From Ideonella paludis (lineage in GTDB: Bacteria > Pseudomonadota > Gammaproteobacteria > Burkholderiales > Burkholderiaceae_C), in NCBI RefSeq assembly GCF_018069865.1, contig NZ_JAGQDG010000007.1:273244-337243 (forward strand): DNA of 64,000 nucleotides. Reading direction: 5' to 3'. Position numbers and translations under genes: made by a program. The notes under the pieces were generated by a model that did not search any database, was not told the origin of the DNA, and saw only the letters and a list, made by a program, of their open reading frames with translations. Below, one piece after another: positions 56,794-64,000 of this stretch; the first letter of the stretch is position 1, and the number at the start of each line of letters is the position of its first letter.

Positions 56794-59495
56794 GCCACCC
56801 GGCACTCGCTCAGTTTGCCTTGCGGCGCTTGAGTGTGTCGCAACTGCGGCAGTTCAGGCAGGGCGTGACGCTGGCCTTCGCCCCGGGGCTGAATGTGGTC
56901 GTCGGCCCTAATGAAGCGGGCAAGAGCAGCTTGGCGCGGGCCATCCGCGCAGCCTTTTTTGAGCGGCATCGCTCTACCCAGGTAGAAGACCTGCGCCCTT
57001 GGCAGGATGGCAGCGCCGCGCCCACGGTGCGCATGGAGTTCGAGTGGGGCGATGACGCCGGCGTGTTGGAGAAGAGCTTTCTGGCGCGCAAGCGCTGTGC
57101 CTTGAGCTTAGGGCCGCGTCAGTGGGAGGGCGTGGAGGCCGAGGACCAATTGGCCACCTTGTTTGGCTTCAGCTATGCCGCCAAAGGCGCCAGCCGCCCC
57201 GAGCACACGGGCATTCCTGGGCTGCTGTGGATGGAGCAAGGCCAAGGGCATCTGCTGGATGTGGCACCCGCCCGTGAGCACTTGCATGACGCGCTGGCTG
57301 GAGATGCCGGCACGGCCTGGTCGGCTTTGGCGGCCAGCGGCGGCGACGACCTGCTGGGACGCGTGCAAGCCTTGCGCGCAGAGTTGTTGACGGGCACCGG
57401 CAAAGCCCGTGGCGCCTTGGCCGAGGCCTTGAGTCAAGTGCAAGAGGCCGAGGTCAAACTGGCCGACACCGACGCCCAGTTGGCGCGCTATGCCCAGGCG
57501 GTGGATCAGTGGACGCGTGAACGCGACCTGCTGTGGCAAGAGCAAGCTGAGCGCCCCTGGGAGGCTTTGCGTGCTCAGCTGGCCCAGGCCCAGGCCGAGC
57601 AGGCGGCGCTGGCCGCTCACGAGCAGCGCTGCGCCGAGGACCAGGCCCGTCTCGACGTTTTGGCGCAGACCCGGCGCTTGTTGCGGGATCAGCTTCAAGC
57701 AGCAGACAGCCAAGCGCAAGACGCCGAGTGGCGACAGGCTACGCTGCAGCAGGCGGCGTCGGCCTTGCAGGAGGCTGAGCTGAGGCTGCGGGATGCCCAA
57801 GCGCCGGTGCTGGCCAGCAAGAGGGCGGCTGTGGCTGCCCGCGAGGCCTTGCAGGCCGCACGACGCCAGGCGCAGCGTCAACAGAGCCGGCTGCGGCACG
57901 AACAGGCAGCAGCGCGCTGCCAGGCGTCAGAGCAGGCGCTGGGACAGGCCCGCAAGGCGCAAGCGGAGTTGGCGGTGCGGCAGGCCGAGGCGGCTGCTTT
58001 GCGCCTCAGCGAATCCGATCTGGAGGCCTTGCGTCAGAAGGAGTCGGCATGCCTGGCCCTGGAGGCTCAAGGCCGGGCTGTGGCAACTCGGATTGAGTGG
58101 CACTCCAGCCAGACCACAGCGGTGGCGATCACGCGAGTGGATGGCTCAACGGCGGGGCTGCTGGCCTCGGGCGAGCCTCAATGGCTGGACGCTGAGGCCA
58201 CGCTGCTCTGGCCAGACGGCAGCCGCTTGCACATCACACCAGGCGGTGCGGATCTGGCCCAATGGGCGGCACATCAGGCGCAAGCGCTCGCGGCCTTCCG
58301 CGCCGACCTAGAGCGACTGCAGGTGGCGGATGTGGCCGAGGCCCATCGCTTGGTTCAACAGGCGCGTCAGGCGCGCAGTGAGCTCGCCTTGGCGCAGCAA
58401 GCGCTGAAGCTGCTGGCCCCGCGCGGCATGGAGGCCCTGCAAGCCGAGCACCAAGCCGCTCTCGACGAACTGCTGGCCGCGCAAGCCGCGTTGGAGGCCC
58501 TGGGGCCGCTTGAAGCAGTAGAAGGTTCCCGTGAGCCTCTGGGGGATGCAGCTGAGCTGGACACCTTGGAGCAAGCCGTGGCGCAGGCCCAAAGCGCCGA
58601 AGCCGAGGCCCTGAGCCAACAGGCCATGGCCCAGCAAGCCCAGGTGAGGGCGCACAGCCAATATCAGCAAGCGCAGCAAGAGGCACAGCTTGCACAAGCC
58701 GCCTTGGCGGCTCCGGAGCGCGCCGAGGCACTGTCCCAGGCGCGCAGCAAGCTGCTGGAGGTGACGCAGCATCACGAGGCCTTGGCAGCTCGCTTGGCCC
58801 AGGCGCAAGCCCAGCACCGGGCGGCGCGGCCGGATATCGTGGCGCAAGATGTACGGCGCCTGAGCCAGAGCATTGCCCAGTGGGTGTCGCAGCATCAACA
58901 GCGGCGTGAGGCTGTGGCGGCACAGCACGCCACCTTGGTGGCCAGCAGCGCACTGGGCCTGCAAGAGCAGCGCGACGCACTCGCCAGCCAATGGGCACAG
59001 GCCGATAGACGGGCCTCGGAGTTGCAGCGCAGAGCGCAGGCCTTGGACCTGCTGAGCCAGCGTCTGGCGCAGAAGCGTCAGGCCAGTCTGAGTGCCTTGC
59101 AGGCGCCGCTGCAACGTAAGCTGCAGCGCTACCTGGAGTTGCTGTTCCCGCTGGCCGAGATCAGCCTGGACGAACACCTGATGCCGCGCCAACTGCATCG
59201 ACCCAGCCGCGCTGCCGGCCTGCATGAGGAACTGCCAGCCCTGAGCTTTGGCGCCCGGGAGCAGATGTTCTTGATCACTCGACTGGCCTATGCCGATTTG
59301 CTGAAAGAGGCAGGTCGCCCTACCTTGCTGATCTTGGACGATGCGCTGGTGCACACCGATGCCGAGCGACTGCCCGCCATGAAGCGGGTGCTGTTTGATG
59401 CGGCCCAGCGACATCAGGTCTTGCTCTTCAGTTGCCACCCTGAGATGTGGCGCGATCTGGGCGTACCCCTCCAACAATTGCCCACATCCGCGTGA
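56790..59495 (+). CDS. SMC-like ATPase, SbcC/YhaN-like
   Basis: 901 residues. Walker A in NVVVGPNEAGKSSLARAIRAAF, long Ala/Gln-rich coiled coils (about 190-390 and 500-790), and C-terminal Walker B PTLLILDDALVHTD with an SMC signature-like FGAREQMFLITRLAYADLL. In the middle, instead of the CxxC zinc hook of SbcC/Rad50, a globular segment lies at about residues 430-490 (WHSSQTTAVAITRVDGSTAG…LLWPDGSRLHITPGG). Partner of the YhaO-like nuclease. Confidence 0.85.
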   Translation: MSHPALAQFALRRLSVSQLRQFRQGVTLAFAPGLNVVVGPNEAGKSSLARAIRAAFFERHRSTQVEDLRPWQDGSAAPTVRMEFEWGDDAGVLEKSFLARKRCALSLGPRQWEGVEAEDQLATLFGFSYAAKGASRPEHTGIPGLLWMEQGQGHLLDVAPAREHLHDALAGDAGTAWSALAASGGDDLLGRVQALRAELLTGTGKARGALAEALSQVQEAEVKLADTDAQLARYAQAVDQWTRERDLLWQEQAERPWEALRAQLAQAQAEQAALAAHEQRCAEDQARLDVLAQTRRLLRDQLQAADSQAQDAEWRQATLQQAASALQEAELRLRDAQAPVLASKRAAVAAREALQAARRQAQRQQSRLRHEQAAARCQASEQALGQARKAQAELAVRQAEAAALRLSESDLEALRQKESACLALEAQGRAVATRIEWHSSQTTAVAITRVDGSTAGLLASGEPQWLDAEATLLWPDGSRLHITPGGADLAQWAAHQAQALAAFRADLERLQVADVAEAHRLVQQARQARSELALAQQALKLLAPRGMEALQAEHQAALDELLAAQAALEALGPLEAVEGSREPLGDAAELDTLEQAVAQAQSAEAEALSQQAMAQQAQVRAHSQYQQAQQEAQLAQAALAAPERAEALSQARSKLLEVTQHHEALAARLAQAQAQHRAARPDIVAQDVRRLSQSIAQWVSQHQQRREAVAAQHATLVASSALGLQEQRDALASQWAQADRRASELQRRAQALDLLSQRLAQKRQASLSALQAPLQRKLQRYLELLFPLAEISLDEHLMPRQLHRPSRAAGLHEELPALSFGAREQMFLITRLAYADLLKEAGRPTLLILDDALVHTDAERLPAMKRVLFDAAQRHQVLLFSCHPEMWRDLGVPLQQLPTSA

Positions 59496-59628
59496 CGGGC
59501 AGGCGACGCTGGGCTCCTTGGGTGAGTACTTCTGCGCCACCAGCGGCGTCCTGCTGCAAACCCAAAGCCTTTAGGGCGAACGCTGAGATAGCATCGGCGC
59601 CGCCTTAAAAAATACGTTGGAGATCACT

Positions 59629-60480
59629 ATGCCGCAGCGTCGGCGTTCGGTTGGGGACCTGGTGCAGGGTGGATTGGCCGTCATACCCTGGTGGGTGGCC
59701 GTGGCAGTGATGGCTCTGCTGGCCCTCGGTGTGACTTTGGCGTTGCGCGAGTGGGCTTCCATGCCGGGGCCGGGCGGTGCCGCACGGCAGTTGGTGTTTG
59801 AACTGCTGCGCTGGGGACTTCCGGCGCTGTGGGGCCTGTGCGTCTTCTGGGGCAAGCGCTCAGGCAATTCGGCACCGCTCGGTGTAGATGCGCAGCAGGA
59901 CATGGCGGCTGTGCTCAAGGGCATGACCTGGGCCCAGTTCGAAAAGTTGGTGAGCGAAGCATTTCGCCAACGTCGATTTGCCGTGGTGGCGAATGGCGAG
60001 GCCGCAGCAGCTGACGATGTGGACATGGTGTTGCGCAAAGGCGGTGAGACGCACCTGGTGCTGTGCAAGCACTGGCGGGCTGAGCGGGTGGGGGTGCAGG
60101 TGTTGCGGGATCTGCAATTGACGATGCAGACGCGTGCTGCGGCCAGCGCGTATGTGCTGACTTCGGGCCACTTTTCTGACGACGCGCGAGCGTTTGCCAA
60201 GGCTTCTGCCATTCACCTCGTCGAGGGCCCCCGCTTGTCGCGTTGGTTGAAGCTGGCTCAGCGCTCACTCAAGTCGGTGTCTGGCTCAGCTGCTGGATCG
60301 GTTGGCAGCGTCGAGAGTGCTGCGCCGGCTTGCCCCAAATGCCAAGCGCCCATGATCAAGCGGCAGGCACGCCGTGGGGTGCATGCGGGCAGCACGTTTT
60401 GGAGCTGTACCCGCTATCCCCAGTGCCACGGCGCCCGGCCTTTTGTCGCGTTCTCTGGGGCGATGTCGCCCGACCCGTGA
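59629..60480 (+). CDS. Membrane-linked Mrr-like restriction nuclease fold with C4 zinc finger
   Basis: 283 residues. Two N-terminal hydrophobic segments (VIPWWVAVAVMALLALGVTLAL; LRWGLPALWGLCVFWG), an Mrr-type nuclease core (MTWAQFEKLVSEAFRQRRF … DDVDMVLRKGGETHLVLCKHW) and a C-terminal topoisomerase-like zinc finger (CPKCQAPMIKRQARRG … FWSCTRYPQCHG). In the usual D…QxK site the Gln seems replaced by Leu (VLCK); the Asp and Lys remain. It may cleave DNA or be a binding relative; function unknown. ATG of MPQRRRS chosen behind TTGGAGA. Confidence 0.8.
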   Translation: MPQRRRSVGDLVQGGLAVIPWWVAVAVMALLALGVTLALREWASMPGPGGAARQLVFELLRWGLPALWGLCVFWGKRSGNSAPLGVDAQQDMAAVLKGMTWAQFEKLVSEAFRQRRFAVVANGEAAAADDVDMVLRKGGETHLVLCKHWRAERVGVQVLRDLQLTMQTRAAASAYVLTSGHFSDDARAFAKASAIHLVEGPRLSRWLKLAQRSLKSVSGSAAGSVGSVESAAPACPKCQAPMIKRQARRGVHAGSTFWSCTRYPQCHGARPFVAFSGAMSPDP

Positions 60481-60487
60481 CCCTTCC

Positions 60488-61255
60488 TCAGCGCCCCTGA
60501 GCGCAGGCCAGAACCAGCGCCTGAATCGGCTCGCCTCGCTGAACGTCTTCGATGACAAGGGCCACGCGCTGGCCTTGTGCGCCTTTGCGTGGCGGGGGCA
60601 CGTTGAGCGAGAAGGCCTGTGCGGCGCCAGCGGGCCAGGCGGCCAGCGGTAAGTAGTGCACCACCACATGGTCGTGCAGCAAGGTTTTGCCGTCGTTTTC
60701 GCCAGCCTTGATGATGCTGCGGTGCCCGTCTTCCAACACCGCCCAATAGCCTTGCAGCAAGGCGCCGGTCTGTTTGGCTTCAGCGCTCGGGCTCAGTTGC
60801 GCTTGGACTTGCGGGCCGGCTTGCCTCATGGCCAAGGCTGGTGCCAAAGGGTGGGCTTTGTTGCTGGCGTTCAAGCCACTTGGCCAGCGTCGCCAAGCCT
60901 CGCCATTCACCAAGACTTGAGGTGTGTAGATGGCGCGGCTGCCGGTGCGTGCTTGCCACTGGCGTTGGCGCTGCGTGTGGGCCGGATTGGCAAACATGTC
61001 CTTCCAGCCGATGTAGTCCCAGTAGTCCACATGGAAGGCCAGTGCCACCACGTGGGGAGCGTCCTTGAGGCTGGTCAACCAGTTGTCGGCGGGCGGGCAG
61101 GAGTTACAGCCCTCAGACGTGAACAGCTCCACCACCGTGGCGCGTGTGCTGCCCGTTTGAGCCTGACACGCCATTGTTTGTGCATGGGCTGTGGGAGCCA
61201 CAAAGCTGCTGCAGAGCAATCCGCAGGCGGCAAGGGCAATGGGCAAGGAGCGCAT
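60488..61255 (-). CDS. DUF1223 secreted thioredoxin-like protein
   Basis: 255 residues. Signal peptide MRSLPIALAACGLLCSSFVAPTAHAQ; then VVELFTSEGCNSCPPADNWL with a CxxC redox pair and the HVDYWDYIGWKD motif of DUF1223. Probably a periplasmic disulfide/thiol protein of unknown role. Start chosen at the signal-peptide ATG; ten codons upstream are in frame. Convergent with the Mrr-like gene, 7 bases apart. Confidence 0.85.
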   Translation of the reverse strand: MRSLPIALAACGLLCSSFVAPTAHAQTMACQAQTGSTRATVVELFTSEGCNSCPPADNWLTSLKDAPHVVALAFHVDYWDYIGWKDMFANPAHTQRQRQWQARTGSRAIYTPQVLVNGEAWRRWPSGLNASNKAHPLAPALAMRQAGPQVQAQLSPSAEAKQTGALLQGYWAVLEDGHRSIIKAGENDGKTLLHDHVVVHYLPLAAWPAGAAQAFSLNVPPPRKGAQGQRVALVIEDVQRGEPIQALVLACAQGR

Positions 61256-61350
61256 GATCGGAACCCGGTGAAGCGATGGTTCCACCTAGTCGATCTGAGC
61301 GCTCGAGACCTTACAGCCGACGGAGACCAGACCACCTTGGACCCGCCAAA

Positions 61351-61375
61351 GAAAAAGCCGCTCCGAAGAGCGGCT
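61351..61375 (-). terminator. Intrinsic terminator downstream of the porin
   Basis: On the minus strand AGCCGCTC-TTCG-GAGCGGCT is followed by TTTTC; a UUCG-loop stem. A second stem-loop GACCAGCC / GGCTGGTC lies at 61418-61439, directly after the porin stop, without a T tract. Confidence 0.85.
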
Positions 61376-61445
61376 GAGAGGCTCAGCCCAGCATGCGCTG
61401 AGCTTCGCAGATGTTCAGACCAGCCGTGAAAGGCTGGTCGTGACA

Positions 61446-62393
61446 TCAGAAGTTGTGGCGAACGCCAGCGGCCAGCGAGCTGAAGTCGGCGTTTGCAGTG
61501 CCAGACATGTAGGCAGCATTGCGCTCGTTGTTCACGGCAGTGTAGAAGCCATAAACCTTGGTGCGCTTGCTCAGGTTGTAGTTCACACCAACGGTGAACT
61601 GGCTGGCGCCGGAGTCCTTCAGGCTGCCCACGTCACCGGCCTTGCCCAGGTTCAGGTGCAACTCGGTAGCACCCATGGTGTACATGCCTGCCAAGCGCAG
61701 GTTGGTACGGCTGCCCACACCACTCAGGTCGGTGTCACGTTGGGCGTAAGCACCCAGGGTGATGGCACCCATGGAGTAAGCACCCGCCAAGGTGAACTGC
61801 TTGCCGTCGCCTTGCTTGTTGTAGCCGAAGCCAACGTGCAGAGGACCCTTGTCGTAGTTGGCAGCCAAGTCAATGCCGCGCTCGCCGCCGACAGGTGCTT
61901 CGGTCACAGCCAACTCGGCGACCAAGCCGCCCATGGTCGGGGTGCGGTAAGCAACCTTCTTGGCGTGGTTCCAAGTCGATGCATACAGAGCATCCGACGA
62001 AGTGCCGGTGTCGTGATTGTGCATGCTGATGTAGTCAGCAGTGGCGAAGTAGGCTTCGCTGGTGAACGTGCCCAAACGGACCAAACCGAAGGAGCCGCCC
62101 AGGTTCACTTCAGCTTGACGACCCCAGAAGGTCGAGGCAGCAGCGCCGGTGGTGGGGTTGAAGCCGTGCTCGATCTGGAAACCAGCCTTCAAGCCGCCGC
62201 CCAGGTCTTCCACGCCCTTGAAACCAATGCGCGAGCTGTTGTTTTGCAGGTTGGTGCTGGAGACATCGCCAGTCTTTTGACGCTCAACGGTGACGTTCAG
62301 ACGGCCGTAAACGTTGACGCTCGATTGAGCGAAGGCACCAGAGGTGGCAGCGGCAGCAGCCAGAGCCACAGCGATCATTTGAAACTTCTTCAT
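61446..62393 (-). CDS. Gram-negative general porin, Burkholderia type
   Basis: 315 residues. Signal peptide MKKFQMIAVALAAAAATSGAFAQ, strand repeats SSVNVYGRLNVTVE, RIGFKGVEDLGGGLKAGFQIEHGF and a final Phe (GVRHNF) needed for outer-membrane insertion. Sixteen-stranded trimeric diffusion pore. It starts 50 bases after the Liv binding-protein gene and is probably on the same transcript. Confidence 0.93.
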   Translation of the reverse strand: MKKFQMIAVALAAAAATSGAFAQSSVNVYGRLNVTVERQKTGDVSSTNLQNNSSRIGFKGVEDLGGGLKAGFQIEHGFNPTTGAAASTFWGRQAEVNLGGSFGLVRLGTFTSEAYFATADYISMHNHDTGTSSDALYASTWNHAKKVAYRTPTMGGLVAELAVTEAPVGGERGIDLAANYDKGPLHVGFGYNKQGDGKQFTLAGAYSMGAITLGAYAQRDTDLSGVGSRTNLRLAGMYTMGATELHLNLGKAGDVGSLKDSGASQFTVGVNYNLSKRTKVYGFYTAVNNERNAAYMSGTANADFSSLAAGVRHNF

Positions 62394-62443
62394 GGCATTT
62401 CTTTCGTGAAGTGGATGGAATTTGAATCAGAAGACGATGGGGC

Positions 62444-63586
62444 TTAACGCACCACTGCGATTTGTTCGCGGTTACCACCCTTGTAGGTGTAGAGCGTCAG
62501 CGCACCATTCTTGATGTCGCCCTTTTCGTCAAACGATATGGTACCCGTGACGCCTTGATAACCGTTGGTTTTGGCCAACACTGGCAAGTACTTTACAGGA
62601 TCGACAGAGCCCGCTTTCACCATGGCCGCGACCATGACCTGGGTCGCGTCATACACATACGGCGCATAGATTTGCACGTCAGTGTTGAACTTCTTCTTGA
62701 AGTCAGCTTTGAACTTTTCCATGGCGACCTTCTGCGTGCCTTCGACGCCGCCAGCCTCGGCGCAGACCACCTGGCCATCGCCCATGGCACCGGCCGACAG
62801 CTTGGGCAATTCGCCCGAGCAGATACCGTCGCCGCCCATGAACTTGGCATTGATGCCGAGTTGCTTCATCTGGCGAATCATCGGGCCGGCCACCGCGTCC
62901 ATGCCGCCGTAGAACACGACGTCAGGCTTGGCGGCCTTGATGGAGGTCAGGATGGCGGTGAAGTCCGTGGCCTTGTCGTTGGTGAACTCGCGCTTGGCAA
63001 TCTTGCCGCCCTTGGCCTTCACGCCTTTCTCGAACTCATCAGCCACACCTTGGCCATAGGCGGTACGGTCGTCGATCACGGCAATGGTCTTGCCCTTGAG
63101 TTGTTCGACGGCGTACTTGCCCAGCGTGCCGCCCAAGTGCACATCATCGGCCACCACACGGAAGGTGGTCTTGTAGCCTTGGCGGGTGAACTTGGGGTTG
63201 GTGGCCGAGGGCGAGATTTGCGGGATGCCGGCGTCGCTATAGACCTTGGAGGCGGGGATGGAGGTGCCAGAGTTCAGGTGACCCACCACGCCGGCCACTT
63301 TGGAGTCCACCAGCTTCTGGGCAGCAGCCGTGCCTTGCTTGGGGTCGCCTGCATCGTCTTCAGCCAGCAGTTCGAACTTCACCTTTTTGCCACCGATCAT
63401 CACGCCCTTGGCGTTCAGCTCGTCAATCGCCATGCGCGCACCGTTTTCGTTGTCCTTGCCCAAGTGAGCAATGCCACCGCTGGTGGGGCCGACGTGGCCA
63501 ATCTTGACCACCATGTCTTGGGACATGACGAGGGTGCTGCTGGCCACGAGCAAAGCGCCGGCGCTGAGTTTGAAGATCGCGTTCAT
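62444..63586 (-). CDS. livK: Branched-chain amino acid-type substrate-binding protein
   Basis: 380 residues. Signal peptide MNAIFKLSAGALLVASSTLVMS, then VVKIGHVGPTSGGIAHLGKDNENGARMAIDELNAKG, the LivK/J fold with AVIDDRTAYGQGVADEFEKGV. Binds a branched-chain amino acid or similar ligand for the Liv permease whose livF lies upstream. GGAGAC Shine-Dalgarno. Different from the binding protein at 18918. Confidence 0.92.
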   Translation of the reverse strand: MNAIFKLSAGALLVASSTLVMSQDMVVKIGHVGPTSGGIAHLGKDNENGARMAIDELNAKGVMIGGKKVKFELLAEDDAGDPKQGTAAAQKLVDSKVAGVVGHLNSGTSIPASKVYSDAGIPQISPSATNPKFTRQGYKTTFRVVADDVHLGGTLGKYAVEQLKGKTIAVIDDRTAYGQGVADEFEKGVKAKGGKIAKREFTNDKATDFTAILTSIKAAKPDVVFYGGMDAVAGPMIRQMKQLGINAKFMGGDGICSGELPKLSAGAMGDGQVVCAEAGGVEGTQKVAMEKFKADFKKKFNTDVQIYAPYVYDATQVMVAAMVKAGSVDPVKYLPVLAKTNGYQGVTGTISFDEKGDIKNGALTLYTYKGGNREQIAVVR

Positions 63587-63719
63587 GTAGAAATGTCTCC
63601 GATGTACCAAAGCCGATGGTGTGAGGCCTCTTGTGAAAGCACCTGGGCGAGCGGGGTCACGCCCTCCATCAGACTGATTTAATCCCGCTTGAAACCAACA
63701 GGACGGAAGGGCCGAACCC

Positions 63720-64000
63720 TTACTCCCCCAAATAAGCCGCCCGGACCTTGGGGTCGGTGAGCAAGGCCCGGGCCTCGCCGGTCATGGTGATCTCGCCGGA
63801 CTCCATGACATAGCCGCGGTTGGCCATGGCCAGTGCGCGCGAGGCGTTCTGCTCGACCAGCAGGATGGTCACGCCCTGCTTGTGGATGGTGTCGACCACC
63901 TCGAAGATCTTGTCGACCATGATGGGTGAGAGGCCCATGGAAGGCTCGTCCAGCAGCAGCACCTTGGGGCGCGCCATCAGCGCGCGGCCCATGGCCAGCA
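63720..64000 (-). CDS. livF: LivF-type ABC ATP-binding protein, 5' part outside window
   Basis: Only the C-terminal 93 residues are present. Walker B VLLLDEPSMGLSP and VEQNASRALAMANRGYVMESG identify LivF; the C-terminal TDPKVRAAYLGE is typical. It precedes livK by 133 bases on the same strand, so the window ends inside a second Liv operon. Confidence 0.9.
   Translation of the reverse strand, partial: LAMGRALMARPKVLLLDEPSMGLSPIMVDKIFEVVDTIHKQGVTILLVEQNASRALAMANRGYVMESGEITMTGEARALLTDPKVRAAYLGE

Noticed and set aside
1..64000. CRISPR array, insertion sequence, prophage or integrase in the window
   Set aside because: No direct-repeat/spacer pattern, transposase, integrase or tRNA-flanked attachment duplication seen; the sequence after tRNA-Pro holds only its terminator and hyi.

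Overview
The window looks like chromosomal DNA of a GC-rich betaproteobacterium of the order Burkholderiales (Comamonadaceae/Sphaerotilaceae/Roseateles-like; inferred from the gene families, the tex-thrS-infC-rpmI-rplT-pheST-ihfA block, Burkholderia-type porin and two Liv transport systems, not from a database search). It is mostly densely packed, co-oriented operons with many 1-4 base stop/start overlaps. I see no insertion sequence, prophage, integrase or CRISPR array.

1-11.5 kb is a tungsten/molybdenum section. A tungsten-type aldehyde ferredoxin oxidoreductase operon (aorA, aorB, then aorC, which runs off the left edge) lies near a tungstate ABC transporter (tupBCA) and a moeA. The aor promoter region and the tupB-moeA divergent region share the same 18-base palindrome, TATGCA-N6-TGCATA, which I read as a common W/Mo-responsive operator. 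Between them are a 27-base inverted-repeat element, two orphan genes (one TonB-like) and sppA. 11.5-13.5 kb holds a PQQ alcohol dehydrogenase behind a near-perfect sigma-54 promoter; its active site carries the extra Asp that marks lanthanide-dependent enzymes. Alcohol and aldehyde oxidation thus sit side by side.

13.5-18.7 kb: divergent tesA/ybbA-like genes that share a CATG start, then a tightly overlapping redox/stress operon on the minus strand (selO-msrB-yciB-bolA-parvulin PPIase). 18.9-24.1 kb: a complete Liv-type ABC operon with an intrinsic terminator between the binding protein and the permeases, and a LivF whose Walker A lysine is arginine. 24.2-33.5 kb: a nine-gene acyl-CoA/beta-oxidation operon behind a TetR-type palindrome. 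33.7-38.9 kb: a secreted protein with three calcium-type beta/gamma-crystallin domains, tex, a patatin-like lipase and a glycine-zipper lipoprotein.

38.9-47.1 kb is the translation operon thrS-infC-rpmI-rplT-pheS-pheT-ihfA-merR followed by tRNA-Pro(GGG). Ahead of thrS is a short ORF with four consecutive Thr codons, a competing antiterminator and an intrinsic terminator: a complete-looking threonine attenuator. A second terminator lies between rplT and pheS. 47.2-55.5 kb: hydroxypyruvate isomerase, then a TetR-controlled RND efflux operon that ends in a lipoprotein-type alpha/beta hydrolase. 55.6-60.5 kb: a YhaO/YhaN (SbcD/SbcC-like) nuclease pair and an Mrr-like nuclease/zinc-finger protein. 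60.5-64 kb (minus strand): a DUF1223 thioredoxin-like protein, a porin, a Liv binding protein and the end of another livF, cut by the right edge.
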